The notes under the pieces: model-generated | Database searches by the model: none | Told to the model about the DNA's origin: nothing | Seen by the model: the letters and a program-made list of their open reading frames with translations, nothing else | Program-made: the position numbers and the translations under genes | Shown here: piece by piece, positions 48,880 through 63,405 of the stretch | How the letters are laid out: the number at the start of each line of letters is the position of its first letter | Numbering within the stretch: position 1 is the first letter of the stretch | Assembly: GCF_002078875.1 (NCBI RefSeq) | Contig: NC_034414.1 | Span: 16,399,428 to 16,463,427 of the forward strand | From: Numida meleagris | Taxonomy: Eukaryota; Chordata; Aves; Galliformes; Numididae | Reading direction: 5' to 3' | DNA length: 64,000 nt

Positions 48880-51800
48880 GAGAGGATGGCTGCTGTGCCG
48901 TCCTCCTGATGTGCTGTGGACTATAGTCTGGAGTTCAGTGCAGAGTGGTGACCACTGGCAGAGTGGAAAGAAAACCACCAACTGACATTTTTCAAAGCCC
49001 AAGACTGTGGTCTTTTCCCTTTTTCTGGAATTATCTTTAGAGGACAATTCTGTACTGACCATAAGATGGGAAGAGCCTCTGCAGTTCCCTGCTCCTTGAT
49101 GCGTGATGCAGGGGAGGCATTCACTGTGCTGAGCTGGCTGGTGGCTCAAGCAGCACACAGGACAATTTCTGCAGCAGCCTGTGTTCACCTCAGCGTGGAT
49201 GACCACAAACTTGGTGATTTCTCAGCAAATCATCTGAAAGCAAGCACACTTAAAGCCAGTACCACGGTAGTTCCTCCTGTAATATAGGGATCGCTGTATC
49301 CATGGCTTGCAACATGCAGGTGTTACAGTTCCAGTTCCTTGTTACAGACTTACTGCAGTTTGTTTCATTATCACACTCATTTTGTACTAATGTTTTCTGT
49401 CTGTTGAAGCGTTTTTCAGCTGGTTTGTTGGCAATGAGAATTGTCTTAGGACAAATCAAGCAAGTTAAAATGTCAAATAAATACTGCCCAGTGTTTCAGG
49501 ATGAAAATCCTAACACAAATATTTATTATAGGGAAACATAAACTTTGCAAGCTAGTTCTTAAATTTCGTGGCAAATTGATTGTTATGCCAAGAGACCGTG
49601 TAAGGGTTCCACTTTCTAGTTGTCAAGTGCATCATCTTTCTTTTTTTTTATCAGAATAACTTGTTTAAATCTGCTGAGAAAAATCTGTGTTTCTGTGATC
49701 GGAGAATTCACACATGTATTCTTTCATGCATCTGATCAGTGTTTTAAACACAGACTCATTCTAAAAAAATCAATTCCAAGCTCTGTACAGGAGTAAGGCC
49801 CATCAGCATCAGACTTATTCATCATTGTAAGGGAGGTCAAAATAATGCTGCATGTTAATGAACTAATGAGTGTGAGCAAATCCCTTAGCTGCTAATCTGG
49901 GACTATGTATCCCAAATTGATGGTTTCTCCATCCTGTCTTGAACACATAACTCCATGCAAAAGCAGTAGACAGCTGAAAATGGAGGCAAAAGAAATGAAT
50001 CAGATGGCAGAGCCTAAGGGACTGAATCTGGGTGTCAGTTGCATTCCTAGTTAAAATCATGCCCCAGAGTGGAGGCTGGGAGCATTTTGGTCCTGAATAC
50101 ATGTTGTTTTCTCCAGCTGAGCCTGAGTCACTGCAGTCAGTTGTGCAATCACCCCAGGGAAACGATGGATGGAACATACATTCGTATTCTTTCTAGTCAG
50201 GGTGGGAGAACCACAGCAGTCTGGGACCATGGGTTGGAGAAAATACACCCTCAAACTCCTACCTTGTGCATCAGGGAAATGCTGCCAGGATGCTGATATC
50301 ACCCGCAATGGAGTCTTCAGTCTACTTCTGAAGATCTCTCCTGAAAAGTCTTTCAGTTGGCAGCAAACCTCCACAGACTCCAACGGGAGTTGTTAGCTGA
50401 TGACTGGACACAGAGCTTTCACAGAGTTCTGTGTAAGTCTAACCTCAGACTATGGCACTCAGATCTGGTGCCATGCTTTATTTCCAATCCTGGACATTTT
50501 CTGAATTTTTTCAAGCCAGTTTTTCATCGTCTTTAGCTCCTCCTAATGGCAAACTTAGAGTATATGGATTTTGATTTTTATAACTACTAGACCTCTGCAG
50601 CCCTTTTAATCTGTATGACGTGGAAGATCCTGTACCTCTGGAAACTAAAACCTTTTTGCCAAAAGGTAGCCAAAATCTCAGACCCCCAAATGATGGATCA
50701 CTATGGGAAATTTGGCTTTGTTCTCATACTGGGGAAGGAAGATAATTTCCAAGATAGCAGGTAATACAATAAATTGTCTTGAAAACCTATAATGTTTCAG
50801 AGAAGTTCATAACACAAAGGAGATCATCTCACATAACCAGTGCCTTCTTGGGGAAGGCAGCCAGATAGCTCCAGAGGAACTTTAGGAAAGGAAAGATTTG
50901 TCAGTGCTCAAGCAGCCAGCACAAAACCCCACACGTCTTATTCTCAGGCTGTTCAGATCTTCTTCATGTGCAACACCATCGATAAAATTAGACAAATAAG
51001 TGCCCAAGGAACCCTTATGTCTGCGTTTCTCTAGCTCTGAGATTTCAGTGCTAGCAAGAATATTAGAAAGTATTTTTTCTTTTTATTGCCAGCCTATTTA
51101 TGTCTATGAATTATTTGGAGAAACTGCTCTCTAGTAACCTCTCTACCTTTTACCCTTCCAGCTGAAAACTTTGAATGAAATAATAATGTTCAGCATCTCT
51201 GTGAAGCAATGGGGAAAAGTAAAGAGCTGTGGAAGTAACCTAGGGCTAAGCAAAATCACATCCTTCTAGTTTTTGGATTGCACTGTAATTTTTGCAAGTG
51301 CTCTGCAGTGGCATTTTCTGCTTTAGTTTTCTTTGTAACAGTGTTAACAATTAGCCCAGGGCTAGACATTATCTTCAGAGCATTAACTCATGTTCTGGTT
51401 CACATACCATGCCAAAAAAGGTGGAAAAATAATCTGCTTATTTGAGATCTGGGATTCTAAATGTTGAGATTCTAACTGGCTAAACTTCCCAGCAATTCCT
51501 CTAGGACAAGAACCAACTGTACTTTACCAGTGCTACCTAGTGAACAACCTCTTCCTATCATGCCATAAGGTGTAACATGGGATTGTAGCACAACCTGCAT
51601 CTGACTGGTGGTTTGCTGACAGACCAATGGAAAGTTAAGTTTCCCATGAATTGTAGTTGCACTTCAGATCTAACTTAGGTCTTTGTTTTTAAGGTAGTAT
51701 TCATTTCCTCGTAGATAGTGAGGTTCCAGTATCCAGCAGGGATACTGAAATTTAGTTATTTTACTCAGCTAGCAACATTTTATTCAGTTATCAAAACTGA

Positions 51801-54800
51801 TTACAGCTGTAGGATTTGTTGGTTGTACTAGATAAGGGCTCAAAGCAGTTTCAGTCCTAAATCTTTGGAAGTATGGACAGAAGAGGATGGAGAACACAAA
51901 TTTGGAAACTGATGCTGCCTCTGAGAACATATCCTACTCAGAGAGAAGCGCTGTGTTTTGCCCTGCTGGCAGTGTGCAAAGGCAATCTGCAAAGATAATA
52001 TAGGTGAAAGAACAAAGCTGGTGGTACCTTGGAGGCCTCTAGCAAAGCTGTCTGTAGCTGCTATACTTGTTATATGAAGCTGACTGAGCAAAGGTGGTGG
52101 TTAGAGCAGTCTGAAGTTTGCCTCTGACATCTACAAGTATGAGCCACTTGCTGTTACTGGTGCTATGTCCTCTTCTCAGCTTTTGCCTAAATGCTTGTAT
52201 AATGAAGGACACAAACACAATTTTCCTAACTTTTCTCTAGAAAAAGCTCGGGACTTGGCTGATGGTTGTTCCATAGAGGCAGTGCAGCAAGCACCTCTCT
52301 GCTCTGTGCATCAGGAGGGGAAAGAAAGCAAGCAGGTCCATCTGTACGCCTGGCTCTTGTGTGATATTGATCCTGCATTCCCATCTCTTCCCTGTCAGCT
52401 CCCATTCACTAACACACGTCTTGGTGTGCAGGTGTAACAGTGCCTCTGTGCTGTGCTTGAGCTGGGAGAAACAGCGGCAGCACACTGGCAGGAGCCAGCA
52501 CAGCGCTGATTTAATGCTGGTGGAGCACAGAAGGGCTAAGGCTCTAGAAGCTGCCACTGCAGCATCAGCTTCCAACACCTTCCCGAGCAAATTGGTGGGA
52601 AAACCAAGGCTGGCTGAGCAGTGGGATAGGATGGGGAAGTCATGGGCCCTGCTGCTGCCTGGATGGCTTTAGGGGCTAAATTTGTTTTTGTAAAAGGCCT
52701 CGCCCCTCCGTTACGGCTACCAGTGAAGGGCAGTTAACCTGCGTCACATCATCTTTCTCTCCTTCCTCATCTATGCTTTTCTTGTTTCCTGCTCATCTCT
52801 TCCCAAGGGAATGAAGACACAGCAGTGGTATCCCCAGAGCATGTTTGTAGGTATCATAACAGAAGTTTTCATGGGAAAAATGAATATAGGATTGTTTTTG
52901 CACGTAACATTAATGAAAACAGACTTAGGGTTACATCAATCACTGGTGTCTATCAAGGAAAGTTTAAGCTTTTTTAGCTTTGACCACAAATTGCTTCAGT
53001 GCAGGATTTTCTGCAGCAAAAAGGCAATGCGTTTTCTCTAACAACCTCAACATGCCAATGCTGGAAAGAATGAGGTTGGAACTAGGCTGAGGGGTCACTG
53101 GGTCTCTGTAGGGGAGAGGGTAGTGAGGCAGGCTGGCCTCCTGCACTTACAGGGGAAGCAGAGCCTTGATTTCAGGCCTGAGGATGGCCTGAAATTTAGG
53201 GAGCACCTGGAAAGCAGCTTAAAAATCACTGCCACTGACAATTGCCCTGGTAGCTGTTGCCTTCTGTAGGAAATACTAGATGTCACAGATTATCTTTTAT
53301 TGCTAAACAGATGGATCAATTTGAGGGAAGCCCTCAGTCTGTCGTCTCTCTGATGAGCTTTCTGTTCAGGCTGCCAGACCCAACATAACTGAGATGTCCT
53401 TCCCAGATTCTTGTTATGTCCCAGAGCACAGGAGCTCATAGGCAGGGTGTTACCTATAGGTGGGATGTGTCCTCATAGACCACCTCTGTAGACCCAGCCT
53501 CACCAGGTTCAGCCACGCTGCCCTACCTGATGAGTTGTTACTCTTGTGCCCTGGCCTCTCTGTGCAAGTAGCACTGGTACTGACAGGTTTGGGGGCTGCT
53601 TTTTTCCACCCTCCATGACATAGTACAGTGATTATGGAAGAACACAACCTCTGGCATCAGAATGGTGACTGATTACAGTGGGCTGGACGCAAGTCTTAGC
53701 TGACAAGTCCAGCCAGAGGATCGAGGCAGGAGGATGTGATATCTGTGGATTTGGAGCACCTTTGCTGCATGTGTGACAGAGGCAGAAGGAAAATGGTTAT
53801 TGGCTAAAAAGACCATCTAGAAGCTCTGAGTAATGCCTGCATCTTATCATTGCCCATCTCTATCGGAGTAGTGCCTCACTTTAAGCACAAGGGAAGAGGC
53901 TTTTTTTTCCCCGCACTGCCTACCTCTTTGCAGCTGGATGTGGCAGGCCAGAGCAGACTGGTTGCTGTATGCCCTATGTGACATGTAACCTTAGACTGGC
54001 TGTCCGTGCTCCCAGCATCATGGCTCTGCTGCTGTCCTGCCTTTCAGACTTTGGACTGAGCAGACTGTGAATGACTCCAATGCTCCTCATCAGCAGATGT
54101 TGACTCTCCCCCTTTCACTTTCCAGGACAGAGGAAGAGATTGATTTATTCCTATCGCTGGGGTGGCAGAGGACAGAAGCAAACACTAATAAAGTAACGAC
54201 ATATTCTCTGATATTATTCAGATCCTGAGGTTTAATGCATGCAGTCTACCCTTCCAGGATTTCATGAGTGGTATTTTAATTTTCATCCAATTACAAATAA
54301 AGTGTGCACCATTTAGCTTTCTAAGGGATCTCTGATAAGATGACGTGAGGTGCTCCTTGTAGCTGAATAGTTGCAGAAAACTATGCATCTGTATGTGTGT
54401 GTGCTTATGGTTGGATCGCTGCTTCTCAGAGAGACCAGGCTGCTCATCTTTGTCACATGTTCCACACTGCAAACTGCTAAGGGAGATTCTTCAGTTGCTC
54501 AAGCAGTGATAGAAGGAGAAAGGAGAAAGTGAGAGAGGAGAAAGTAAGAGGTGAGAAAGGAACATCATGCAAATCCACCACCCTGCTGTGCTGAGGTCCT
54601 GAGGGAAGCCTTGGTCATATTACTAATATTCACTTTTATTACAGCGACAATGAAAGGCATGCTGCAAACATAATAAATTGCCTGTCACCACCTCTTAGAT
54701 TACCAATGATCTAACAACAGTCAGCAAACCTGAAGCTATTAAGGCTGGGAATTTATCACCATACAAAGGCGCAGATCACTGATCAACTCCCCTCACAGGC

Positions 54801-57735
54801 TCGAGCCTTTAACAACCACTTCGTGCCCAGACCTGCTGGACCTCTTCCTGGTCTGAAGGCCAGCAATTGGTTTCACCACCTTGGTTTTTGTACTGCAGAA
54901 CCTGCAAACTGCTTTATCAGCAGAGTGCACTTCTGGGAGCAGGCGAGTACTCTGGCCTTTTATGTCCAGATGTTTGCCTGACTACAGGGCTGATGTACTT
55001 TAACCACAGTGCTCTTACTGAGTTTTTGTTGCTTAACTGAAGCTGCACGTTAAGTCTTCTCAATGCGAGGTCCTCAGGACTCATCAGAGACACAGGGAGC
55101 TCTCTGGAGGAAAGAAGTCTCTGCCATCTTTGTACGCAGGATCTAGGACTCTCCAAGCAGTGGGCCCCTGCCACAGCCTTGGCTGTGTGCCTGTTCTCTG
55201 TGCTTCCTTGGCAGAAACTCCCAGTGAACATGCATTATGTCTTGCCAGGGGCAGTAATAACTCCAGTCATGCACAATCAGGACTGGCCTTTGCTGCTTCT
55301 CCTTGTTCCAACAAAACAGGATAATTCCAGTCTCACATGCAGTGACTCCTTTTTCCTTTGAAAAACAGAGCAAACCAAATGTCTAAGCTATGATCCCTAG
55401 GACCTGTGACTCTTGTTTGTGAGCATAGCCTGGTCTCTGGAATACTTGCACGGAATTGTGCAGGCAGCCTTCATCCATGGATAGATTTACAACTCTTTCC
55501 AGAGCTGTGTGTCCTGACAGCCCAATCTTCCTCTTAAACACCATGTGAGGAGCTGAAGCACTTAATCAGATGTTATCATGAGTATCACTTGCAGTGAAGT
55601 ATCGTTCTGAGCCTGCTTCCATGTTGCAGCCTCAGCCTAGATGAAGTAGCTTACTTAGACTGTGACAAGATTTACCTACTGTGTGGGCAGCTTCCTGGCT
55701 CATTTTTGGTAGAACTGAATCTTCAAAGCTGGTTTTTCTTTCTTTACCTCATAACTTTTTTTTTTTTTTAACACTTTTACTGAGCAAATTTCCAAGGAAT
55801 GTTGCCAAGACACCACATTCACCACTAGTAAGATTTATTTCTTAATTACTTTGCTTGTCTTTTTTTGGCATTTTAATATTTTAAGGGCATTTTATATTCC
55901 TGGTATTGTTTTTGCTGAGGTGAGGACCCCATGGAAGGGTATATCTGAAAAACTTGCTGGCTTTTCTCACATAAAGATTGGGCTCCGCCCTAATTCCCAT
56001 GATGCTGGCAGGAGGGTGACTCTACTTTAATTCCCTTTCCTTACCTTAGGTAGTGGTTGAGTTAATGGTGATGCCAGCCAGAGCCCATCAGCCCTGAGGA
56101 GAAGGGGCAGGGAAATGGTTTTCTCCTCTGGTTTCCCTCACCCTTCCCTGCCTTCCCAAACTCTGATCAGGGACTAAAGTTTGAGATGACAAATAGTGAA
56201 TCATTTGCAGTAAGAGCACAGGAACCTCTGATGAGCTGACGTTTCCTGACCAAGCGATGCTTTGCCAAGCAATTCCCTCCCCTCAGCTCTTTCTCTGCTT
56301 CCGTTTGCTGTGCCAACTGCTAGAAAATACTGTGTGGTGGCATTGCTATTTGCATATCATTATTCTGTTTTAAAGAGAAGCTGAGGCAGCTCCGCTGAGC
56401 TGGAGCCTGGAAAGGAATCACAAGGGAAAAGCATCTGTTTGCTGCAGTGCAAACGGCGCAGCATCCATCCAGGTCTGTTACGGGGCTGAGCCCGGGCATG
56501 TGTGGACTGCTATCAATCGTGTGGCTGTGTCTTCTGCTGTCAGTCCATGAGTATAAAGAGCAGAAAGGAAATCTAAACAGCTGTAATCCATTTTCCCTAG
56601 GCTGCACTTCAGCCTTTCTCTGTACACATACCTTTCGTACACTAGCAGGTGATCACTGCTTATGTAGAAAGAATTAAGCATGGCTGGCCCTTTTCTCTAA
56701 ACATTTTCCTCAGGGTGAGTGATGCAGCAGAGAACGCAATGTAAAAGACAAAGCCTCCTGCAGCACTTAGGCTCGATTACATTGCTGCAGTCTCAGTGCC
56801 ACGTGCCACTGAGGAGCAACCAGTACCTGTCAAAGGATCCAAGTCTGATTCTCCTTCCTTGACATTTTGGAAACTAGCGCTTTGAGCACTGGGCAACACT
56901 AAGTCCTGTGTCTGTGGACCTGGGGGGACCTGCTGGGTGCAAACAGCAGCGTGCAGTGCTGGCTCACTAAGCACTGGGCTCCCTATGGAGACAAGGACAG
57001 GACAGGCACTCCCTGTCAGGTAGGGCACAAGGGAAGGGCTGAGGATCCAGCCCTGGGAACGGAACCTTTGCTTCTGTCTGCAGCAGAGCATATCCCTGAA
57101 AAGTGCCATCCCAGTCTATATCCATCCTTTTCTTCAGTCTGGAGGGCCCTTTCTACTCTGATTAACCCAAGACCTCCTCTAGTACCTAACAACCGGCTAT
57201 ATGATGCCTGTCAATGACCTTCAGGGTAAAGGCCTTGACTTTTCCAAGTGCTTCTGACCCTGTTCAGGAGAGAAAATAAAGTGTCCAGCTTTCCAAAACT
57301 CTTCAGCTGAGATATCAGTTGGTGGCAGACTTTAAAGGAAAAAAAAAAAAGAAGGAAAAAAAAGCAGGACTGCCAGTCTCAGGGAAGCACTGGCGATGCT
57401 AAATGCGTTAGTTGAAACAGCCGCAAGATGATCTGTTCTAGCAGCTGTGTTGTGCACAGCAGGAAGTCCTGACAAGATTAGAGGCTCCAAGACCTATCCA
57501 CAACATACAGGGACCTGTTGATGGTAAAAGAGCATCTGTGGGTGCTGTTGATGCCTGAAATCACAACAAAAAGCAAACTTCTGCCTCTGGTAAACACTGT
57601 CTCTATGTGAGAAATGCAGTTTTATCCTCCTGCCTGGATGAATGGTCTAATTAAAGCAGTCCAGCATTGGTGAAGTGTCCTGAACCAATGCGGAATTAGT
57701 GTGGGACTAGTGTCCAGTCTTCCTGTGGGGCATCT
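45441..57735. other. Unique DNA, no gene recognised
   Basis: About 12 kb without a coding exon I can support. It is slightly more GC-rich than the left half in places (46.8, 48.0-48.7 and 56.4 kb). A long interrupted T tract lies at 48812-48878, a T12 run near 46480, and purine-rich tracts near 54505-54560 and 57331-57367. Frames of 100-140 codons, for example 46743-47165, show no domain. Confidence 0.6.
48812..48878. repeat. Interrupted poly-T (T22-GGTTGG-T39)
   Basis: A run of 22 T, then GGTTGG, then 39 T. Open frames across it that encode poly-Phe or poly-Lys are artefacts. Run lengths may be unreliable. Confidence 0.9.
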
Positions 57736-58410
57736 CACAGAATCATAGAATGATTAGGGTTGGAGAAGATCTCTAAGATCATCTAGCCCACCCATCCACC
57801 TATTTCCAATATTGCCCACTATGTCCTTCGGTACTACATCTGCCCTTTCCTTGAACACCTCCAGGGATGGTGACTCCACCACCTCTCTGGGTAGCCTGTT
57901 CCAATGCCCCACCACTTTTTTAAGAATAAATGTTTCCTAATATCTGAACTGAACTTCCCCTGGTGTAACTTGAGGCCATTCCCTCTTGTCCTATCACTGT
58001 TACCCAGGAGAAGAGGTTGACCCCCACCTCACTACAAACTCCTTATGGGTCATTGAAGAGAGCGATAAGGTCTCCCCTGAGCCTCCTCTTCTCCAGACTG
58101 AACAATCCCAGCTCCCTCAGCCGCTCCCCATCAAATTTGCGCTCCAGACCCTTCACAGCTTTGTTGCCCTTCTCTGGACGCGCTGCATGTCCTCAGTGTC
58201 TTTCTTGCAGTGAGGGGTGCAAAACTGAACACAGCACTCGAGGTGTGGCCTCACCAGCGCTGAGTACAAGGGGAGGATCACCTCCCTGCTCCTGCTGGCT
58301 GCGCTATTGCTGATACAAGGCAGGATGCTGCTGCCCTTCTTGGCCACCTGGGCACACTGCTGGATCGTGTTCAGCTGAGCATTGACCAACACCCGCGGTT
58401 CCTTTTCTCA
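57736..58410 (-). mobile_element. CR1 LINE fragment with ORF2 C-terminal remnant
   Basis: Starts CAGAATCATAGAATGATTAG, an intact CR1 3' end in reverse, and extends to the end of ORF2. The minus-strand translation carries [18 protein letters not shown] and ends RVQRRATKL, the CR1 C-terminal pattern. It closely matches the copy at 5996-6652 over the block containing CTCCCTCAGCCGCTCCCCAT and belongs to the same subfamily. Confidence 0.97.
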
Positions 58411-61400
58411 TGCCAGACTGAAGGACCAAACCTTGCGGTAGATTCAGCTCTGGGGCTCTTTTCCCCTTCATATGCCTGTTGCCCTCAGAAACCACCCTGG
58501 CTTTACTCATGTCCTGTGCTTTATGGTGCAAGAATGGCAGCCACCGGTTGCTTTGCCTTGTGCGTGCTCCAAGAAATAACACAGCTTTGCTGCAAGCCAG
58601 CAGTATCCAGCTCCAGCAGAGCTAAGAACAGAATCTGGTCTCCTGGCATATACACTCCCATTACAGTTGATTGTAAGTCTCAAGTGTATGCAGGGCTGTA
58701 GCACTTTCACCAGCAGGCACAGTCCCAAAGGTTCTGAACTGGGTGAGTGGTGCAGGAGTGGTAGCAGCAGTAAGTCCTGGAAACAATCCACTTATCATCG
58801 AGTAAATGTAAGGCGGCAAATCAGGTCTGAGATCAATCCAGGAAAAACAAACAACTGAGGAAAATATATGAGAGCAGTTATGCCTACAGCATATATAAAG
58901 CCAGGAGAGATTAACCAATGGTGAAGTGAAATGGAGGTTCCTGGGCCCATGGGAAGATGATGTGGGTCCCAGGTGAGGCTGGTTAAGGTGATTAAGGCCC
59001 ATGGATGCCCTCACGGCCCTGACACAGAGCTGAAAATGGCTCTTGGGTACAGTGACTTCCTCTCCTCTGTCTTGCAATGTACAATCACAAACACCTAAAG
59101 TGGAGCATAAGAGCAGATCATGCCTAGAGTCAAAATTCTCTGTGTTTTTGCAGTCTCAAAGAGTGTATGGTTTAGGAACTACCTGAGCCAAGTGTAGCAT
59201 CTGTGTCCTGGTGGATTTGTCTTCCTTGAACCCATGTAGTCTTTTCTGTCCAGCATCCACCACATCCTGACGTGGGCGGTTCTGCAGCTTCATTGCCCAT
59301 TCTGAATGTGTCGAATCTGCCACCTGTTTTCTTCTTTTGAGCCTGCCGAACTTTTGTATCAGAGGAGGCAGTGGTTAGTTATCTCTGTTAATTTCTCCCA
59401 TATCATCTCAAACCACTTAAATCATGTCAACAGGCATAGGATGGTGGAAGGCAGCAAAGTGTGTACTCTGATCACTGCAGTCAGTCAGCATGGAGGGCTT
59501 TGGTAGAAGACTGCATCTGCTCTCTTCCTTTGAAACAGCTGATTTTGGAATTTGATGATGAAGAGGAAGAAAGATGGAGGTACCCAGGCAGATACTTCTC
59601 TCTAGTCTTGAAACTGCTAGACTCTTTCAGAGAAAAGGAAGCTACTGGTGCTGTGAAACCACAACATCTCTTGCCCTATCCTAGGCTGGCTGGTTGCCAG
59701 GCCTGTGAGGCAGATCAAATCCCATCACATCTCACTGCTTGCTGTGACCTGATGCTGAAAAACGCAGTTTTTCTGTCCATGTCTTTACCTGCTACTTATC
59801 TCCTGAACCAGCCTTTGGGAATTCAGTTTGAAACGGGGATCTTCAGCTGTGCTCCACTCTCCTTCGCAGAGATGAGTATTTTTTAATAATGTATTTATTT
59901 ATTGAAGTCAGAGCTTTTGGAAAACAGCCCCTACTGTCCCCAAAATGCTGCTTGAGAGGTTATGGAGATACAAACAGTGAGAGTGTGGTCTCTGTTTTAA
60001 ATGACTCAGGAGCAGGCTGCACCTCTCTGCTTTCTCTCTGCCTTTTTGTTCTTTAAATTTTATTCTTCAACTCTTGATGGAGCCCTGGAGATAATTCCTT
60101 CAGACAGCCAGTCCCCAGCAGCTTAGAGGAATACTACTGCCTGCACAAGAGCAGCTGGACCCCCTCTGCATGCCCACGGGGCTAAAATGCACTGATTATT
60201 TCACTGGAGAAGGTGGAAGGGGAGCGATTCACTGTGCCTGCCCAGCCTCAGCACACAGAACAGCTTAACCCCTGCACTGCTGCACCTCCTGCTCTGCTCT
60301 TGTTCTGGCCAGTGTGTGTGCACCTTGGGACAAACCCAGGTGCTGCATGAATGCCACCACTTCTGTAAGAAGAATTGGTAGGACAAAAAGAGATTAGTAA
60401 TGACAAGACTGTAGCAGATACAATGAAAGGTGGTACCAAACAGCAAGGGAGAATGTAGCATTGAAAGCATGAAGCATCTGCAATTAATTATCTAAGGGAG
60501 AGAGCAGAGAGGAGCTGTGGCAGGATCCCCACAGGGTGAGGGATACCCGTGCTGCTGTAGCACGTGCCACAGAAACCATCCTTTAAAGGTGGTCCCTGGA
60601 TCATTCAGCCCTCAGTTTGCAGGAATGCGAGTGCAGGTTCTCCAAAATGCTCTCTGGTGGTTTGCAAGCAGACTTGGGAGCCGCATGTAGTGTCCCCTTC
60701 TGAATCACTCTAGCTCTTGCTCTCAAATACTCCCATTTGCACCTGTCAATATGTGAATGGAGTGAGTCTGATCTGAGTCCAGAGAGCTCTTCAGTGTATC
60801 CCAAGCAAGGAAATATTTGCAAAGGGTGGCTTTCCACCCCTCTGTACAGCCTCCACTGTTTGTCCTTGAGCCCAAAGTGCAGGCTTCTCTGCTGGGCACA
60901 GCCACATCCAGGACAGGAGGCGATGCACTGCAGATACCTCAGCAGCCTGTGCTGCTCCTCCCTTGCTTGCAGCACTGCTGAGCAGCATCACCATGAGGGA
61001 GCTCTGAGCTGAGCTGTCACGAGGAGAACGGGAAGCTGTGGGGAGAGAGGGATGCATGGGGGACATCTGCTGTTGGTATGTTGCGGAGGGGGAAGAAAGC
61101 AAAGTTCAGGAGGAGAAATGTTGCCTTGTGGTAGTACCCCAGTAAGGAAGGGGGAAGAGGGAAGCCTGTCCCTTCCCAAAGGGAAATTTCAGCATCTCTC
61201 ACTCTGCTGTCTTTTATCAGGAGTCCATTGCACCCCTTGGGAACTGTTTAATCATCTTTGGACTGGACTTATGTCAGCAGGAATCAGCAAAGGATGACAG
61301 GTGAGGTGGGAAATGCCAGCAAACCAGTGATGCCCTTTCCTGACCAATCCTTCCTTTTTGCTTTGAAGCCAAGTCTCTGCTGCCCTTACATGGTGTGGGA

Positions 61401-63319
61401 TTTTTTGTCCATAAATACCCGTTGTCTCTCCCCAAATCCCACCTCAGAAAAACAAACCTTAGGGCATTCTCCAGGAGACCTCCTCTCTCACAGCAGTTTG
61501 TGAGCCACCACACTTACATAAGGCTTGGCATTTTTCCCCTTCTGCCTCGCATTTCCTTCTCACACTCTCTAAAATCTTGCAGACTCATTTATTTTCTCTC
61601 TTGCATGCCCTTGGCAGACGCTTCCCTGCTCTCTATGTGTCTGAGGGCTGAGCAGACCCTGCATTCACCTGTCCTGCACTGGCACTCCTGGCAGTGCCAA
61701 GTGAACCTTTTCTGTCTGCGGCGTAACCAAGGCCATATTTGCAAACCCGCACTGGTGTAGTGCGGGATGTCTGATTCATTCATGTATCATTCAGTGATAG
61801 GGCCTTTAATTCAACCAGTGGAGTCCTGCAATGATGAATCAGTCTCCAACTGACAGAGATGGACTGCAAACTCAAGTGTAAGATGTGAATTTGTTAGGAC
61901 CAGGTACTTTATATGTATATAAAGGGTTATTATTTCCCACGGTCACATTTAAAGGAAGAGAAGGCATGTTGCCATTTTTTGTAGTAGTGAAAAAATGAGA
62001 ACAAGATGTAGGTTTGAAGGTCTGGGCTTTTCTAGACAGGAAGCTATCTTGCCTCTTAAATCTCGTGTGTAAACACAGAACAGACTGCAATGAAAGAACC
62101 CGTATGTTTCTCTATACATTATTCGCCCATGAGGAGCCTCTGTTTATGTAGGGATTTCCAGCAGTCAGTTGCCCTTCCTAATCCAGCAGCCGACGCTGCA
62201 GTCCAAGCTGCGTTGAATGTCTGTTGCTGTGGCTGTTTCCATCAATGAAAGCTCCCTGCCTTAAGAAGGGCAGTGAGTACCTGTAACGCAGCACTAAGAG
62301 GAATGGTTCCAGGAGCAACTGATTACACCTGAGATTACACCTAACAAAACCCTGCAGGCTCGAGATCATAGGAAATCCAGGAATCTGTGACCTTGGACAA
62401 TTTGCACATTTCTCTGTCAACTGATGCTAAATCCATGTTCGTGAATAGCAAAGAAGGAAGAAGCTGGCTGACAAAGGGTGAGTTTGACGGTATTGCTGGA
62501 GCCCTTCAAGCCCTTCTGTTCTCCTTTGGCAGCCACTTCAGTCCAGCCCTGAGGGGGAGACGTTGCTAGCTGAGTTGGAACATGGTTTTTTTGCATTGCT
62601 GCTGACTTAGCTCACCTGCAAGGTGAATTCTGAACCTGACCTACCAGTTAATGTTTCCTTCAATGTCTGGGGAGACAGAGGATGGGGGCAGACCTTTTGT
62701 CACCCCCAAATCAGAAGAAACACTTTGAAAGGTTCACTTGGAAATTGAAATGTTCGTAGGGTAGAGGTCAAACTGTCAGCTATCTTACACTTGAATAATC
62801 CCATATGGATTGGCACTGGCAGGAGCCAGCAACCTCTAGTACATATAGGCATGCCACATTATGCATCAGAAATGCACGGCCATGCATGAATATTGCCAGA
62901 GTCAGGCAGAAACAGCTGCAAAAACAGCACCAGGTTTGGATGGATTATAAAGTGACCTCATGGACTGAGGCGTACAATGGCATTCATACCAACGGTTGCT
63001 TCCCATGGGGCTGCTGAGGTGTGGGAGCAGCATCTGGTTGCACTGCCTGGAGGTACAGGGGAGCCCAATCTGGGCTGAAGTTGCTGCTTTTTGTTCAGGT
63101 CTGTGGAAGGGCCTCTGTGCCTTTTTACTTCCCTTTCAGATATGCTCACTTGCCTAATGCTGCTGTTTCTGATTGATCACAAGCATCACATGTACTAGCT
63201 CAATGCTAAGCATTCTGAAATATGAAGTGCTTCTTTCACCGTAAAATAAAGCTCCCTGATGGTTACTGGGGGTTACATGATGCAACCTGACTTGTTCTGA
63301 CTCTTTTACACTAAGGATC
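58411..63319. other. Unique DNA, no gene recognised
   Basis: No repeat family or supported exon. A 141-codon plus-strand frame at 59461-59886 includes a short acidic stretch (EFDDEEEERW) discussed as a finding. Elsewhere only short frames occur. Confidence 0.6.
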
Positions 63320-63405
63320 ATAGAATCATAGAATGGTTTGGGTTGGAAGGGACCTTTAAAATCATCTAGTTCCAACCCCCCTGCTACAGGCAGGGACACA
63401 TCCCT
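63320..63405 (-). mobile_element. CR1 LINE fragment (extreme 3' end)
   Basis: ATCATAGAATCATAGAATGG, then GGTTGGAAGGGACCTTTAAA and CATCTAGTTCCAACCCCCCT: an almost consensus CR1 3' end in reverse, truncated after about 85 bp. Confidence 0.96.

Noticed and set aside
48481..49206. Open frames on both strands with poly-Phe or poly-Lys
   Set aside because: Created by translation of the T22-GGTTGG-T39 tract.
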